Source: Desulfovibrio gilichinskyi
GTDB lineage: Bacteria > Desulfobacterota > Desulfovibrionia > Desulfovibrionales > Desulfovibrionaceae
Direction: 5' to 3'
Length of the DNA stretch: 64,000 nt
Assembly: GCF_900177375.1 (NCBI RefSeq)
Contig: NZ_FWZU01000003.1
Span: 186,001 to 250,000 of the forward strand
The stretch's first letter is position 1, and every line of letters starts with the position of its first letter. This document shows positions 19,345 to 29,206 of the stretch, piece by piece. The notes below the pieces were generated by a model that was not told where the DNA came from, made no database searches, and was given only the letters and a program-made list of their open reading frames with translations. A program made the translations under genes and the position numbers.

Positions 19345-21045
19345 ATGTCAGATAATATTACAGAATCCACTGTCCCAAAGAATTTTATTGCAGCTATCAT
19401 TGAGAAAGATAATGAAACTGGAAAGTATGATGGAAGAGTTGCAACACGTTTTCCTCCTGAACCGAACGGCTATCTTCATATCGGACATGCTAAATCCATC
19501 TGTTTGAATTTCGGGCTTGCCAAAGGGTTCGGCGGAACGTGCAACCTCAGGTTTGACGACACTAATCCTTCGAAAGAAGAAGTCGAGTATGTCAATTCCA
19601 TTCAGGAAGATGTTCGCTGGCTCGGCTTTGACTGGGACGACCGTCTTTTTTATTCATCAGATTATTTTGACAAGCTTTATGAATTTGCGGTTCAGCTCAT
19701 TAAAGACGGCAAGGCTTACGTTGACAGTCTCAGTGCTGAAGAAATACGCGAATATCGAGGCACTTTGACTGAACCCGGCAAAGACAGTCCATATCGCACA
19801 CGTTCTGTTGAAGAAAATTTTGATCTATTCGAACGGATGAAAAACGGTGAGTTTGCAGATGGTGAACATTTGCTTCGTGCTAAAATTGATATGTCTTCAC
19901 CAAATGTCATAATGAGAGATCCTGCCTTATACAGAATACGCAAGGTGGCTCATCATCGCACCGGCGATAAGTGGTGTATCTACCCCATGTACGATTTTAC
20001 CCATTGTATTTCGGATTCTCTTGAAAAAGTAACTCATTCAGTCTGTACTTTGGAATTTGAAAATAACCGTCCCTTATATGATTGGGTTCTGGAAAATCTG
20101 GGTATATACAGACCGCAGCAGATCGAATTCGCAAGGCTCAACCTCAGTTATACTGTAATGAGTAAACGCCGTCTGATTCAGCTTGTCGAAGAAGGACATG
20201 TATCCGGCTGGGATGATCCTAGAATGTCTACAATTTCCGGTATGAGAAGGCGGGGATATCCTGCGGCTGCAATCCGTAATTTTTGTGAACGCATCGGAGT
20301 TGCCAAGGCAACTAATATGGTTGACTTTGCTCTTCTTGAGTTTTCCGTCCGCGAAGAGTTAAATGCTCATTCTCCACGCTATATGGGAGTTATCAATCCC
20401 CTTAAGGTGGTCATTGAAAACTATCCTGAAGATAAAACAGAAGAGTTCGAATTCCAGAATAATCCAGAAGATCCTGAAGCCGGAACACGCATGGTTCCGT
20501 TTTCAAAAGTTCTCTATATTGAACGGGATGATTTCATGGAAGATGCGCCTAAAAAATTCTTCAGACTTGCTCCGGGACGTGAAGTCCGTCTTCGTTATGC
20601 TTACTATATAAAATGTACAGATGTTATTAAGGATGAAAGCGGCGAAATTATTGAACTGCGCTGTACTTATGATCCTGATTCTAAAGGCGGCGGGTCCACA
20701 GACGGTAGAAAAGTAAAGGGAACACTGCATTGGGTTTCTGTTGCTCATGCAAAGGAAGTTGAAGTTCGGTTGTATGAACACCTGTTCACCAAAGAAAATC
20801 CAATGGACAATAAAGATGGATCAGATTTTAAAGATCATATAAATCCTGATTCACTTAGAGTTTTACCTAAGTGTTATGTTGAACCTATTCTGGGTGATGT
20901 CCAGCCGGGATTTAAATGTCAGTTTGAAAGAATCGGTTATTTTTGCGTTGATAAAGATTCTACTCCTGAAAATCCTGTGTTTAACAGAACTTCGACTCTT
21001 AAAGATACATGGAAGAAAATTGAAAAAAAGCAGAATGGTAAATAA
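19345..21045 (+). CDS. glnS: Glutaminyl-tRNA synthetase
   Basis: A 566-residue class Ib aminoacyl-tRNA synthetase that charges tRNA-Gln with glutamine. The HIGH motif appears in [14 protein letters not shown] near residue 35-48, and the KMSKS-equivalent is VMSKRRL, the usual form in GlnRS. The discriminating GlnRS features [18 protein letters not shown] and the C-terminal anticodon-binding beta-barrels are in place. A direct GlnRS means that glutamine charging need not rely on GatCAB-type transamidation. The gene is monocistronic; GAGGAT precedes the ATG and a strong terminator follows. Confidence 0.98.
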   Translation: MSDNITESTVPKNFIAAIIEKDNETGKYDGRVATRFPPEPNGYLHIGHAKSICLNFGLAKGFGGTCNLRFDDTNPSKEEVEYVNSIQEDVRWLGFDWDDRLFYSSDYFDKLYEFAVQLIKDGKAYVDSLSAEEIREYRGTLTEPGKDSPYRTRSVEENFDLFERMKNGEFADGEHLLRAKIDMSSPNVIMRDPALYRIRKVAHHRTGDKWCIYPMYDFTHCISDSLEKVTHSVCTLEFENNRPLYDWVLENLGIYRPQQIEFARLNLSYTVMSKRRLIQLVEEGHVSGWDDPRMSTISGMRRRGYPAAAIRNFCERIGVAKATNMVDFALLEFSVREELNAHSPRYMGVINPLKVVIENYPEDKTEEFEFQNNPEDPEAGTRMVPFSKVLYIERDDFMEDAPKKFFRLAPGREVRLRYAYYIKCTDVIKDESGEIIELRCTYDPDSKGGGSTDGRKVKGTLHWVSVAHAKEVEVRLYEHLFTKENPMDNKDGSDFKDHINPDSLRVLPKCYVEPILGDVQPGFKCQFERIGYFCVDKDSTPENPVFNRTSTLKDTWKKIEKKQNGK

Positions 21046-21080
21046 ATTTATTTATTGCCAGTAGAGAATGGACACAATTC

Positions 21081-21116
21081 AACCCGGAAATCTGTTTTGA
21101 TTTCCGGGTTTTTTGT
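21081..21116 (+). terminator. Rho-independent terminator after glnS
   Basis: 12-bp perfect stem (AACCCGGAAATC with GATTTCCGGGTT), 6-base loop, followed by TTTT and a second T run. Confidence 0.92.
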
Positions 21117-21276
21117 TTTTTTGCGTGCAAGTTATTTTGCTTATATGCTGTTCTTGATACATTGTTTGATTGATGAAACATTTTTTAAAAAATGTTATAC
21201 AGTCCGTAGTAAGAGAGCAGCTAAATATATTATTAGAAAAAGCGGTAAATACTTTTTTATGGAATGGAGGTAGAGG

Positions 21277-22773
21277 ATGAGTTCTGATATTGATAAAGGT
21301 TCCAGACTAGCCATTGCAATTGCCGGACGGAGTAATGCCGGTAAATCTTCAATAATTAGAGCTCTGTCTGGAGTTGAAGGGGATGAAATAATCCCTGTTG
21401 TTGAAGAAGATGAAATGTATCCTTTGACTAGAACTGAGATCCATCCGCTTGGGCCGGTAACTATTTATGATACTGATGCTCATATTCCGGGAGATGATAA
21501 GGCACGATTGATTAAAGCGGCCTTGTACAGTGTGGATGTAGCTGTTGTTGTTACGGACGAATCCGGCATAACAGATGAAGAACGGGCAATTACGACTCTC
21601 CTTTTTGAAAGGGGAATTCCTTGTGTCATGGTTTTTAACAAGGCTGACATAAGGCGTCCAAGTCTTGCTGATATGGAATTTTGCGGATCAAGAGGGATTC
21701 GGTTTGTTGCAACTTCAACAGTCGACGGGCGCGGAATAGAGCGTCTCAAAAAATCTATACTGGCGTTGGCTCCTGAAGAAAATTTACTGGACCCTGTCCT
21801 TGCCCGTGATCTTATAGGCAAGGGAGATTACGTTATTTGTGCTATTTCAGATGACTCGTCATCTCCTAAAGGGCGGCTCGGTCTTCCAAAATCTCAGGTT
21901 CTGCGTGAAGTTTTAGATGTCGGGGGAATTGCTGTCCTTGCGAAGGAAGGGGAACTTTTTCAAACTATTTCCGGCCAGAAAAGACGTCCTGCGCTTGTAA
22001 TTGCCGATTGGCAAGCCGTTAAAAAGGTAATGGATATTATTCCTGAAGATGTTCCGTTAACCACTTTTCCTATTATTTTTGCCCGTCATAAGGGAAACCT
22101 TGAGCAGTTGGTTCACGGTGCAAATGCCATTGATCTACTGAAAGATGGCGATAGAGTTTTAATTGTTGAAGCTTGCCCTCATCATCCCAAGGCGGAAGAT
22201 TTAGGTAAAGAAATGATTCCGGCTAGAATTGCGGATTATTCCGGTAAGAAGATAACTTTCGAATCCAAAACAGGGTGCGGACTTCCGCTTGATCTTTCCG
22301 GCTATCGTTTGGTTGTCCATTGCGGAGCCTGTATGACTGACCGTGCGGATATGCTCAGACGCATACGTGATTGCGACAGGCAGCAGGTTCCGATTACAAA
22401 TTATGGACTGGCCATTGCGAAGGTTGACGGAACTTTGAACCGTCTAATTGAACCTTTTTTTAAAGAGGATGTTGCCGATAAGAGTGTTACAACCGGAAAA
22501 ATTAATGTTTTCAGGGGGAGCAATTCAAAAGCTATGCATCTGGTTGTTCCTGATGAAATATATCCTGAAAAAGCAGTGCCTTTTAATTTGATGTACCTTT
22601 TCGGTGACATTGATATTACCAAGAAAAGTATCGGGTTTTCATCGCTTCCTTTTGCCAGAGGCGGACAGCAGAAGATTCGAAAATTTGTTGAGAAATATGG
22701 GTATTGTTTTTATAAATGGCCTGGGCGTGTTTTAGGACCGGATCTCGGCGGGCTGCTTGAACCTGATGAATAA
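21277..22773 (+). CDS. hydF: [FeFe]-hydrogenase maturation GTPase HydF, extended
   Basis: A 498-residue protein. HydF is the scaffold on which HydE and HydG build the 2Fe subcluster of [FeFe]-hydrogenase before transfer to HydA. The N-terminal GTPase domain has the P-loop GRSNAGKSS (17-25) and NKAD (121-124). The C-terminal cluster-binding domain has C300-P-H302 and H348-C-G-A-C352, matching the CxH-x(44-53)-HCxxC pattern of HydF. Two oddities: the G3 motif reads DTDAH (65-69), with no glycine where DTPG is usual, and roughly 90 residues follow the NRLIEPF position where most HydF proteins end. hydE and hydG are not in the window. GGAGG precedes the start. Confidence 0.9.
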   Translation: MSSDIDKGSRLAIAIAGRSNAGKSSIIRALSGVEGDEIIPVVEEDEMYPLTRTEIHPLGPVTIYDTDAHIPGDDKARLIKAALYSVDVAVVVTDESGITDEERAITTLLFERGIPCVMVFNKADIRRPSLADMEFCGSRGIRFVATSTVDGRGIERLKKSILALAPEENLLDPVLARDLIGKGDYVICAISDDSSSPKGRLGLPKSQVLREVLDVGGIAVLAKEGELFQTISGQKRRPALVIADWQAVKKVMDIIPEDVPLTTFPIIFARHKGNLEQLVHGANAIDLLKDGDRVLIVEACPHHPKAEDLGKEMIPARIADYSGKKITFESKTGCGLPLDLSGYRLVVHCGACMTDRADMLRRIRDCDRQQVPITNYGLAIAKVDGTLNRLIEPFFKEDVADKSVTTGKINVFRGSNSKAMHLVVPDEIYPEKAVPFNLMYLFGDIDITKKSIGFSSLPFARGGQQKIRKFVEKYGYCFYKWPGRVLGPDLGGLLEPDE

Positions 22774-22836
22774 CTTTGAACAATAATCGCGTGTTAGAAT
22801 TTTGGGCTAACTTTTAAGACTAAAGGCTGAACGATT

Positions 22837-23853
22837 ATGGACAGAGCTAAAAAGAATTGCTTTCTCATGATCATTGTATTTGTGACTGCATTATTATGCA
22901 GTTCCTTATCAGCTGTTTGTTTTGCAAATTCGACTGTAGTCGGTTTTATCACAGATGGATCTAATCTGGATGATGATTCGTTCAACAGTATCACTTTAGT
23001 CGGGTTGAGGATGTTGCAAAAGGATTATGGAATTGAAAAAGAAATTCGTTGCGGCGGATTTACCGCTGAATCTTTTTTGAATGAACTTAATTCCTTACTT
23101 GCTAAGAAAATAAAGATAATTGTTGTCAACACGACAATTCATCGTGACCTTATTGCCGGCGCAATCAAAGATCATCCAGATGTTATTTTTATTTTGAATG
23201 AAATTATTGTAGACGGTTACCCCAATGCGTCCTCTATCAAATTTGATCAGAAAGAAGGGTCATGTCTGGTTGGTGCACTTTGTGCGTGGCAAAGTAAAAC
23301 CGGGAAAATCGGGTTTATCGGCGGCAATGAATCTCCGTCTATTTTGGATTTTTTGTGCGGGTTTAAGGAGGGTGTTCGGTTTGCGGGTAAAAAATGTGAT
23401 ATTGATATCAAATTTATCCGGAGCGGAATGTCTATAGAGGGATTTGAAGATCCTCAGCGCGGAAATGAGCTTGCCAAGGAAATGTATGATTCGGGTGTGG
23501 ATATTATTTATTCAGTCGCAGGACTTTCTGGCAACGGAATAATTTATGCTGCGCAGCAATCAGGAAAGTATGTGGTCGGCGTTGATTCTGATCAGGATTA
23601 CATTGCTAAAGGAACGGTTCTTACAAGTATGAGGAAACGTCTTGATTTGGTCGTTTATCATGAAGTCGAGTCGGTCCTGATTGGTAAATTTAAGCCAGGA
23701 GTGAAGCAGTATGGCTTGCAAAACGGCGGAGTTGCTCTTTCAAATATGGACTATACAAGATGTCTTATTCCTGAAATAATCAGAGATAGGCTGAAAAATC
23801 TGGAGCGACTGTTAAAATCCGGAAAGATTACTTTTAACTGCTCTGAAAAATAA
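22837..23853 (+). CDS. BMP/PnrA-family periplasmic binding protein
   Basis: A 338-residue exported protein. A signal peptide covers about residues 1-31 (cleavage near CFA-NS); no lipobox is seen, so it is probably soluble and periplasmic. The mature part fits the basic membrane protein (BMP/Med/PnrA) type I binding fold: GFITDGSNLDDDSFNSITLVGL near the start, FDQKEGSCLVGALCAW in the middle and GKIGFIGGNESP. PnrA relatives bind nucleosides and normally feed an ABC importer. No permease or ATPase gene is near. Instead a membrane hybrid kinase begins 19 bp downstream and an HPt gene follows, so the protein more likely acts as the ligand-sensing partner of the kinase. Confidence 0.88.
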   Translation: MDRAKKNCFLMIIVFVTALLCSSLSAVCFANSTVVGFITDGSNLDDDSFNSITLVGLRMLQKDYGIEKEIRCGGFTAESFLNELNSLLAKKIKIIVVNTTIHRDLIAGAIKDHPDVIFILNEIIVDGYPNASSIKFDQKEGSCLVGALCAWQSKTGKIGFIGGNESPSILDFLCGFKEGVRFAGKKCDIDIKFIRSGMSIEGFEDPQRGNELAKEMYDSGVDIIYSVAGLSGNGIIYAAQQSGKYVVGVDSDQDYIAKGTVLTSMRKRLDLVVYHEVESVLIGKFKPGVKQYGLQNGGVALSNMDYTRCLIPEIIRDRLKNLERLLKSGKITFNCSEK

Positions 23854-23872
23854 GCTGGCGGCATTAATCTGA

Positions 23873-26251
23873 ATGTTGAAAATCTCTAAAATAAGTTACG
23901 GAATTACTTTTGGCGTGTTGCTGATTATGACAGTGGTCTTAGTCCCTTTAGGCTTTTTCGTAGCAAATCGGCAATATGATCATTCTGTTAAAGCTCTTTA
24001 CTCAAGAGGCGAAGGGATAACTTCTTTTGTGGCTTTTGCAAGTAGCGAAGCAATCATAAAATATCAATTTTACAGGCTGGATGAACTTACGCGTGGAGCT
24101 TGCGCTACTAAAGAAGTTATTTACTGTGCTATTTATCAGCCTGACGGATCGATTTACAGCGAATCAGGAAAAATTCCTTCAGAACCTGCCGATAAGTTTT
24201 TAAGAATTGAAAAGCGTATTTTAAAAGACGGTGATCTGCTCGGGTCGGTCCGTATTGAAATGCTGACTGATTTCGCAGATATAAATGACCGTACTGCCAA
24301 GCAAAATTTTCTCCTCATTTTCCTGTCATCTCTTTTTATCGTCGGCTGCAGTATCAATTTCTTTTTAGGTAAATTTTTTATTAATCCGATAGTTAAATTA
24401 TCTAAGCAGGCAGTTGATATAGGGCAGAATAAATTTGGTAAGCTCAAACAGATGGAGCGTTCTGACGAAATCGGAGCTCTTGCTTTAGCTTTGAATGATG
24501 CAAGTGATAGATTTTCACGGCTCAATTCTGAACTTGAAGAATTGGTGGCTGAGAGAACTCTGGAGCTTAGTGAAACTAATATTAAGCTGAACGAAGAAAA
24601 TAAAGAGCGTATACGGGTTCAGAATAATTTGACAGCAGTTCTGGATGAACTTTCGTTTGCTGTTCGTGAACTTGAGAAGGCAAAAGAAAAAGCCGAAAAA
24701 GCAAGTCATTTTAAAAGTGAATTTCTTGCCATGATAAGTCACGAGATACGGACTCCTATGAATGCCATTTTAGGAATGGGAGAGTTGCTCATTGAGACAG
24801 GGCTTGACTCTGAGCAGATGGGGTACGTCGAAATATTCAGAGGGTCAGGTGAACTGCTACTAAAAATTATCAATGATATTCTGGATTTTGTCCAAATAGA
24901 ATCAGGACAGTTAGACCTAGATCCCGTCCCTTTTAACCCCTCACGTGATGTTCAGAGCGTATGTAAAAGTGTCGCCCATTCCGCTCATGCCAGAGACATT
25001 GAAATTATTTGCGATGTTGACGCGGATGTTCCTCTTCAAGTTGTCGGAGACCCTGTCAGAGTACGGCAGATACTGATGAATATTGTATCCAATGCGGTTA
25101 AATTCACCTTCAGCGGGGAAGTTGAAGTCAGTCTCAGTCTTCAAAGTTCTAGTGAAAATCATGACCAGCTTCTCTACACAGTAAGAGATACGGGAATAGG
25201 AATTTCTGAAGGGAAAAGCAGCACTATCTTTGACAGTTTCGTTCAGGCTAACAGTTCAACCAGCCGTGTACATGGAGGGACAGGACTCGGTCTTGCTATT
25301 GCATCTCGTCTTGCCGGGTTGATGGATGGTAAAATCTGGTTTGAAAGCACGCGCGGACAGGGAAGTATTTTTTATCTTTCAATTCCATTTAGAAAATTTG
25401 TTTCTGAAACTGAACTCGGGGTGGTTGATTTTTCAGGAACTAAAGTTTTGCTTGTTGATGATAATAATACTGTACGGGAAGTTCTTGCACGCAGGCTTCA
25501 TGATCTCGGTGTTTCGGTTTCTGTAGCAATAAATGGGGCAGAAGGTCGGGATTATTTGAAAGGGGCTCATGATCGCAGTGAACAGTATGATTTGATTCTT
25601 ATTGATAGCGAAATGCCGGATATGCCCGGTGTAGATTTTCTTACTGAAGTCAAGCAGAACGGGTGGCTTCATGGACTTGTCGCAATAATGTTTTCGGCTA
25701 GCTGTACGGAAGATGACCGCAGCTCCGTCAGAGCCGTAGGTGCTGATTTCACCCTGATTAAACCTGTATTCGATGTAGACCTTGTCCGATGTCTGTCCAG
25801 AGTCGTTGTGCCGGATAGCAAAGAAGATGAAGAATTTTGTCCCGTATTAAAAGTTTTATTAGTCGAAGATAACGAGGATCACCGTAATATTCTGGAACTG
25901 TTTATAAAAGACACAGGGATGGATGTGACGTCTGTAGCTGATGGGCTTAGAGCCGTTCAATTATTTGCGGAAAGGAAATATGATCTTGTTTTTATGGATT
26001 TGAATCTTCCGGTGCTAAGCGGGCTTGAAGCTGTAGTAAAGATGCGTGAAATAGAGGGAGCAGGAGGAAGGGGGCGAACCAGAATTATTGCGTTGGCAGC
26101 TCATGTTCTGGGCAATTCACAAGCTGAGAGCCTTACGGCCGGATGTGACGGGTTTATTTCTAAGCCGGTTAAGAGGGATACGATTCGCTCTATCGTTATG
26201 GATGTCGCAGCGGGGCAAGATTTTTCAGAAGAATTTAAAGTTTCAAAGTAA
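23873..26251 (+). CDS. Hybrid histidine kinase with two receiver domains
   Basis: A 792-residue membrane sensor. TM1 is at about 10-30 and TM2 at about 143-163, enclosing a 110-residue periplasmic domain. A HAMP domain and a coiled coil (about 215-275) lead to HisKA with H290 in [20 protein letters not shown]. The ATPase domain is complete: [17 protein letters not shown] and [10 protein letters not shown]. Two receivers follow: the first (about 522-640) has LLVDDNN and [10 protein letters not shown], the second (about 660-785) has [20 protein letters not shown] and SKPVKR. The expected relay is H290 to receiver to an external HPt, and such an HPt is encoded 18 bp downstream. The upstream BMP-like binding protein is the probable input. 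Confidence 0.94.
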   Translation: MLKISKISYGITFGVLLIMTVVLVPLGFFVANRQYDHSVKALYSRGEGITSFVAFASSEAIIKYQFYRLDELTRGACATKEVIYCAIYQPDGSIYSESGKIPSEPADKFLRIEKRILKDGDLLGSVRIEMLTDFADINDRTAKQNFLLIFLSSLFIVGCSINFFLGKFFINPIVKLSKQAVDIGQNKFGKLKQMERSDEIGALALALNDASDRFSRLNSELEELVAERTLELSETNIKLNEENKERIRVQNNLTAVLDELSFAVRELEKAKEKAEKASHFKSEFLAMISHEIRTPMNAILGMGELLIETGLDSEQMGYVEIFRGSGELLLKIINDILDFVQIESGQLDLDPVPFNPSRDVQSVCKSVAHSAHARDIEIICDVDADVPLQVVGDPVRVRQILMNIVSNAVKFTFSGEVEVSLSLQSSSENHDQLLYTVRDTGIGISEGKSSTIFDSFVQANSSTSRVHGGTGLGLAIASRLAGLMDGKIWFESTRGQGSIFYLSIPFRKFVSETELGVVDFSGTKVLLVDDNNTVREVLARRLHDLGVSVSVAINGAEGRDYLKGAHDRSEQYDLILIDSEMPDMPGVDFLTEVKQNGWLHGLVAIMFSASCTEDDRSSVRAVGADFTLIKPVFDVDLVRCLSRVVVPDSKEDEEFCPVLKVLLVEDNEDHRNILELFIKDTGMDVTSVADGLRAVQLFAERKYDLVFMDLNLPVLSGLEAVVKMREIEGAGGRGRTRIIALAAHVLGNSQAESLTAGCDGFISKPVKRDTIRSIVMDVAAGQDFSEEFKVSK

Positions 26252-26269
26252 CTCAGGCTTGAGGTTGAT

Positions 26270-26569
26270 ATGACTAAAAGAATATTAAGTATTGATGAAA
26301 GTGTGAGGTCTTTGATTCCTCATTTTGTTGTTCATCAATTTGCTGAATTGGAGCTTATGGAAAAGAGCCTAAAAGATGGCGATTTAGACGAAGTCAGCAG
26401 GTTAGGTCATAGTTTGAAAGGAGCTGCCGCAAATTTCAGTCTGGACCACCTCAGAAAGCTTGGGGCGGCTATTCAGGATGTAGCTAAGTTGAAAATGACC
26501 GATTCACTTGCTCCGCTGCTTGCCAAGTATCGTGTGTACCTTGAAGAATTGAAATCGATGCAGGATTGA
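26270..26569 (+). CDS. HPt phosphotransfer protein, partner of the hybrid kinase
   Basis: A 99-residue single HPt domain with phospho-accepting H47 in RLGHSLKGAAANFSLDHL. The motif HSLKGAAANF is close to textbook. It begins 18 bp after the hybrid kinase gene with a GAGGT ribosome site, so the three genes (binding protein, kinase, HPt) form an operon. It should take the phosphoryl group from a kinase receiver domain and hand it to a response regulator that is not encoded here. Confidence 0.92.
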   Translation: MTKRILSIDESVRSLIPHFVVHQFAELELMEKSLKDGDLDEVSRLGHSLKGAAANFSLDHLRKLGAAIQDVAKLKMTDSLAPLLAKYRVYLEELKSMQD

Positions 26570-26768
26570 TAGTTTAAAGTTTTTAATCTTGCTTGAATTT
26601 TGGAAGTCTGTTTGCATTCATGGTAATGATCTGGTTAAATTTTGACGACTTATTATACCTCACGGTTAAATCTTTTTTTAAGACAAGATGGCAAAAAACT
26701 TTCTTGCATGATATTTTTTTTTTATTTAGGGCACGAATAAAAATTAATTGTTCATGCATGGGAGAAAA

Positions 26769-27692
26769 ATGATTTATTCAATTTGCAAATTCGTTGAGCG
26801 CCATTTTTTGTCACTGGCCGTTCTGCTAAGTGCCGCCGCCTATATAAATCCAGCATTGTTTACGTGGCTTAAGCCTCATATAGCCTTATGTCTTGGGATT
26901 ATCATGTTCGGAATGGGACTGACTCTTGAGGTTGAAGATTTCGCTTCTGCCATTAAAAACTATAAGGCTGTAGGGCTGGGGGTTGTTTTGCAGTACACTG
27001 TCATGCCTGTTTTAGCTGTGGCATTGTCCTCGTTACTGGGCTTACCGCAAGAGGCTTTAATCGGGATGGTGGTAGTAGGTGCCTGTCCCGGTGGTACTGC
27101 TTCCAATGTTATTGCGCATCTTGCTAAAGCAAATGTTGCCCTTTCTGTAACGCTGACTCTGATTTCAACATGTCTGGCCCCAATTCTTACTCCTGTGATT
27201 ATCTATCTGGTTTTGCATCAGCAGATTGAAATACCTTTTATACCGATGGTAAAATCTGTTTTCTGGATTGTAATCTTCCCGCTTGTTGACGGGCTTGTGC
27301 TTAGAAAAATTTTACGTAATAAAATCGACCCCATAATACACATTTTCCCGAGTCTTTCGATTATGGTAATATCTTTTCTGATTGCGTGTATTATCGGTCT
27401 TAACCATGACATGTTGGCAACGTATCCATTGCTCGTTTTTGTTGCAGTTGCACTTCACAATATCGGAGGACTCACTGCCGGGTATTGGGGAGGGCGAATA
27501 GCCGGCTTGTCACATAAAGATTGTGTTACTCTTGCTATCGAAGTCGGAATGCAGAATTCCGGCCTCGGGGTTGCTTTGGCTACGAAATACTTTGGCGCAT
27601 CCAGCGCCTTGCCCGGAGCACTTTTCAGCCTGTGGCACAATATCTCCGGAGTTTTTATGGCAAACAGGAACAGGGCAAGAGCCGATCAGTAA
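26769..27692 (+). CDS. Bile acid:sodium symporter (BASS) family transporter
   Basis: A 307-residue integral membrane protein with nine to ten helices. Family landmarks are LGIIMFGMGLTLEVEDF, the ACPGGTASNVIAHLAKANVALSV unwound-helix region that binds substrate, and EVGMQNSGLGVALATKYF, the second crossover. In bacteria BASS proteins import organic anions such as pantothenate, pyruvate or related acids together with sodium; the substrate here is open. The ORF extends to a TTG at 26748, but GGGAG lies just before the ATG at 26769, which I choose. The upstream gap of about 200 bp has T-rich stretches and no clear promoter. Confidence 0.93.
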   Translation: MIYSICKFVERHFLSLAVLLSAAAYINPALFTWLKPHIALCLGIIMFGMGLTLEVEDFASAIKNYKAVGLGVVLQYTVMPVLAVALSSLLGLPQEALIGMVVVGACPGGTASNVIAHLAKANVALSVTLTLISTCLAPILTPVIIYLVLHQQIEIPFIPMVKSVFWIVIFPLVDGLVLRKILRNKIDPIIHIFPSLSIMVISFLIACIIGLNHDMLATYPLLVFVAVALHNIGGLTAGYWGGRIAGLSHKDCVTLAIEVGMQNSGLGVALATKYFGASSALPGALFSLWHNISGVFMANRNRARADQ

Positions 27693-27790
27693 ATCATCGT
27701 CGTGACTGTTCTGTGTGCGTAAAATCACGCATCGCAAAAGGATCGGAGATCATTCGGATTAAATAAGCTTCAGTTTATGGAGTAGCGAAT

Positions 27791-28195
27791 ATGATAGTTG
27801 TTTCCGGCTGTCTTGCAGGAATCCGTTGTAAATATAACGGCACAGAAAGTACTGATGAAACCGTCCTTGAACTGGTTATGCAGGGGCAGGCTATCCCTGT
27901 ATGCCCTGAACAGTTGGGCGGCTTGCCTACACCAAGGCCGTGCTGTGAACTTTTTGAAGGAAGGGTGGTTACAACTCTTGGTATAGATGTGACCACTCAG
28001 TTTTTAAAAGGTGCAGAAGAAGGTTTGCGGCTGGCAAAGCTGGTCGGCGCGACAAAAGCCATTCTTAAGTCCCGTTCACCGTCATGCGGATGCGGAAAGA
28101 TATATGATGGCACTTTCAGCGGTAAGCTTATCCCCGGTGACGGGTTGTTTACCGCGCTGCTTAAAAAGAATGGCATCGAAGTAGAATCAATCTAA
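27791..28195 (+). CDS. DUF523 family protein (YbbK-like)
   Basis: A 134-residue protein made of one DUF523 domain. The signature parts are VSGCLAGIRCKYNG at the N terminus, PVCPEQLGGLPTPRPCCEL in the middle and AILKSRSPSCGCGKIYDGTFSGKL near the C terminus. Conserved cysteines suggest metal or cluster binding, but the function of the family is not established; related domains occur beside DUF1722 in nuclease-like or tRNA-thiolation contexts. It is followed by a strong terminator and probably transcribed alone or with the BASS transporter 98 bp upstream. Confidence 0.9.
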   Translation: MIVVSGCLAGIRCKYNGTESTDETVLELVMQGQAIPVCPEQLGGLPTPRPCCELFEGRVVTTLGIDVTTQFLKGAEEGLRLAKLVGATKAILKSRSPSCGCGKIYDGTFSGKLIPGDGLFTALLKKNGIEVESI

Positions 28196-28198
28196 TGC

Positions 28199-28241
28199 AA
28201 AATCCCCGTAATCATTATAATTATGATTACGGGGATTTTAG
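28199..28241 (+). terminator. Rho-independent terminator after DUF523 gene
   Basis: Perfect stem of about 16 bp (AAATCCCCGTAATCAT with ATGATTACGGGGATTT) with a short AT loop and flanking A and T runs, so it may work in both directions between the convergent genes. Confidence 0.9.
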
Positions 28242-28259
28242 TTGAACTGTTAAGCTTGA

Positions 28260-28535
28260 TTAATGAATGATTTTATTCTCTTTAATCAACTGCTTAGCAA
28301 CGTTCAAATCGTATAAAGCAAGCGGATTGCGGTCAGAACCGCGTTCTTTATATTCTTCCGCTGCTTCAAGGATAACATCGTATGGAAGCCATTCATGTTT
28401 GTCCCATATAACAGGATTTTCACTGCTCCATAATCTGAATTCAATGCCTCCTCCATGCTGGTCCTCACGCACATACATGCGTGTTTCACGGGTCTGGAGG
28501 GACGGGTAGTAATATAATCCGCGTTCATCTTTCAT
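28260..28535 (-). CDS. Small protein of unknown function
   Basis: A 91-residue hydrophilic protein that I do not recognise. It is rich in aromatic and charged residues (ERGLYYYPSLQTRETRMYVRED, DKHEWLPYDVILEAAEEYKERG), without signal peptide, cysteines or membrane segments; the composition suggests a compact alpha/beta fold. It starts 2 bp after the stop of the YkgJ-type gene, with GGGAG in the preceding coding sequence, so the two are translationally coupled and probably act together. Its position next to the dsr cluster may be only chance. Confidence 0.75.
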   Translation of the reverse strand: MKDERGLYYYPSLQTRETRMYVREDQHGGGIEFRLWSSENPVIWDKHEWLPYDVILEAAEEYKERGSDRNPLALYDLNVAKQLIKENKIIH

Positions 28536-28537
28536 AG

Positions 28538-29206
28538 TTATGCACTCCCTTTAGTTTTGCGAAGTGAAAAAGAATTACCGTTAGGGGTTGCGATAATTCC
28601 AAATCCTGAAACGACTCTGTTTAATGATCTGCCGAAAAAGAAATCCATTGAATCGGCTGGTAATCCAGATTTTTCGACAAGTAAATCTCTTATTGATTTA
28701 TCATAAACCAGCATTTCAAGAAGATCTACTTGCAATTCTGCGCTGTTTTCCCAGTTTTCAAGAATATTTTTAGCCAGTTCAGCTAATTTTTGCGGAGAGC
28801 ATTTCTGGTCGTGTTCTTCAATAATTTCAAAGACAGGATGACCTTCAGGAAGTACATCTTTTCTGGTGATTCTTTCTTTGTCATAAATTTTTAAAAGAGG
28901 TTCAGGATCTCCGCAAAAAAGGACCTGGCATTCTAGAGGTCTATTTTTATATATACGGCAAGCTTGAGTTGAAGGAGCTAAAAATTTGCATACCCACTCC
29001 TGTCCGGTTCCTTTAATTTTCAGAATTTCACTTTTCAGCGGGACAACTGCTCCCTCCGGCTGGTCGTAAACCATTTCGCCTTTTCTGAGTGTGACTATAT
29101 CTGTCAGATCTATTCCGCTTTCACTGTTCAGGAGCTGGAGGTCTTGCGAGTGAAGAGCCGGGCCGCCTTTACGACAGCAGGTGCCGCATTGTTTGCATTC
29201 TTTCAT
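28538..29206 (-). CDS. YkgJ-family cysteine-cluster protein
   Basis: A 222-residue protein with the CxxCGxCC opening CKQCGTCCRKGGPALH at the very N terminus and a second set CKFLAPSTQACRIYKNRPLECQVLFC. These are the metal- or cluster-binding cysteines of the YkgJ/FliB-like family; the function is unknown for most members. The frame stays open to an ATG at 29359, but that extension has no family similarity and would run up to the proposed dsrA promoter, so I start at 29206. The ribosome site there is weak. It is the first gene of a two-gene leftward operon with the 91-residue protein, divergent from dsrA. Confidence 0.8.
   Translation of the reverse strand: MKECKQCGTCCRKGGPALHSQDLQLLNSESGIDLTDIVTLRKGEMVYDQPEGAVVPLKSEILKIKGTGQEWVCKFLAPSTQACRIYKNRPLECQVLFCGDPEPLLKIYDKERITRKDVLPEGHPVFEIIEEHDQKCSPQKLAELAKNILENWENSAELQVDLLEMLVYDKSIRDLLVEKSGLPADSMDFFFGRSLNRVVSGFGIIATPNGNSFSLRKTKGSA

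Noticed and set aside
22794-22825. GTTAG...CTAAC hairpin followed by TTTT after hydF
   Set aside because: Five-base stem with a 9-base loop is too weak for a terminator call.
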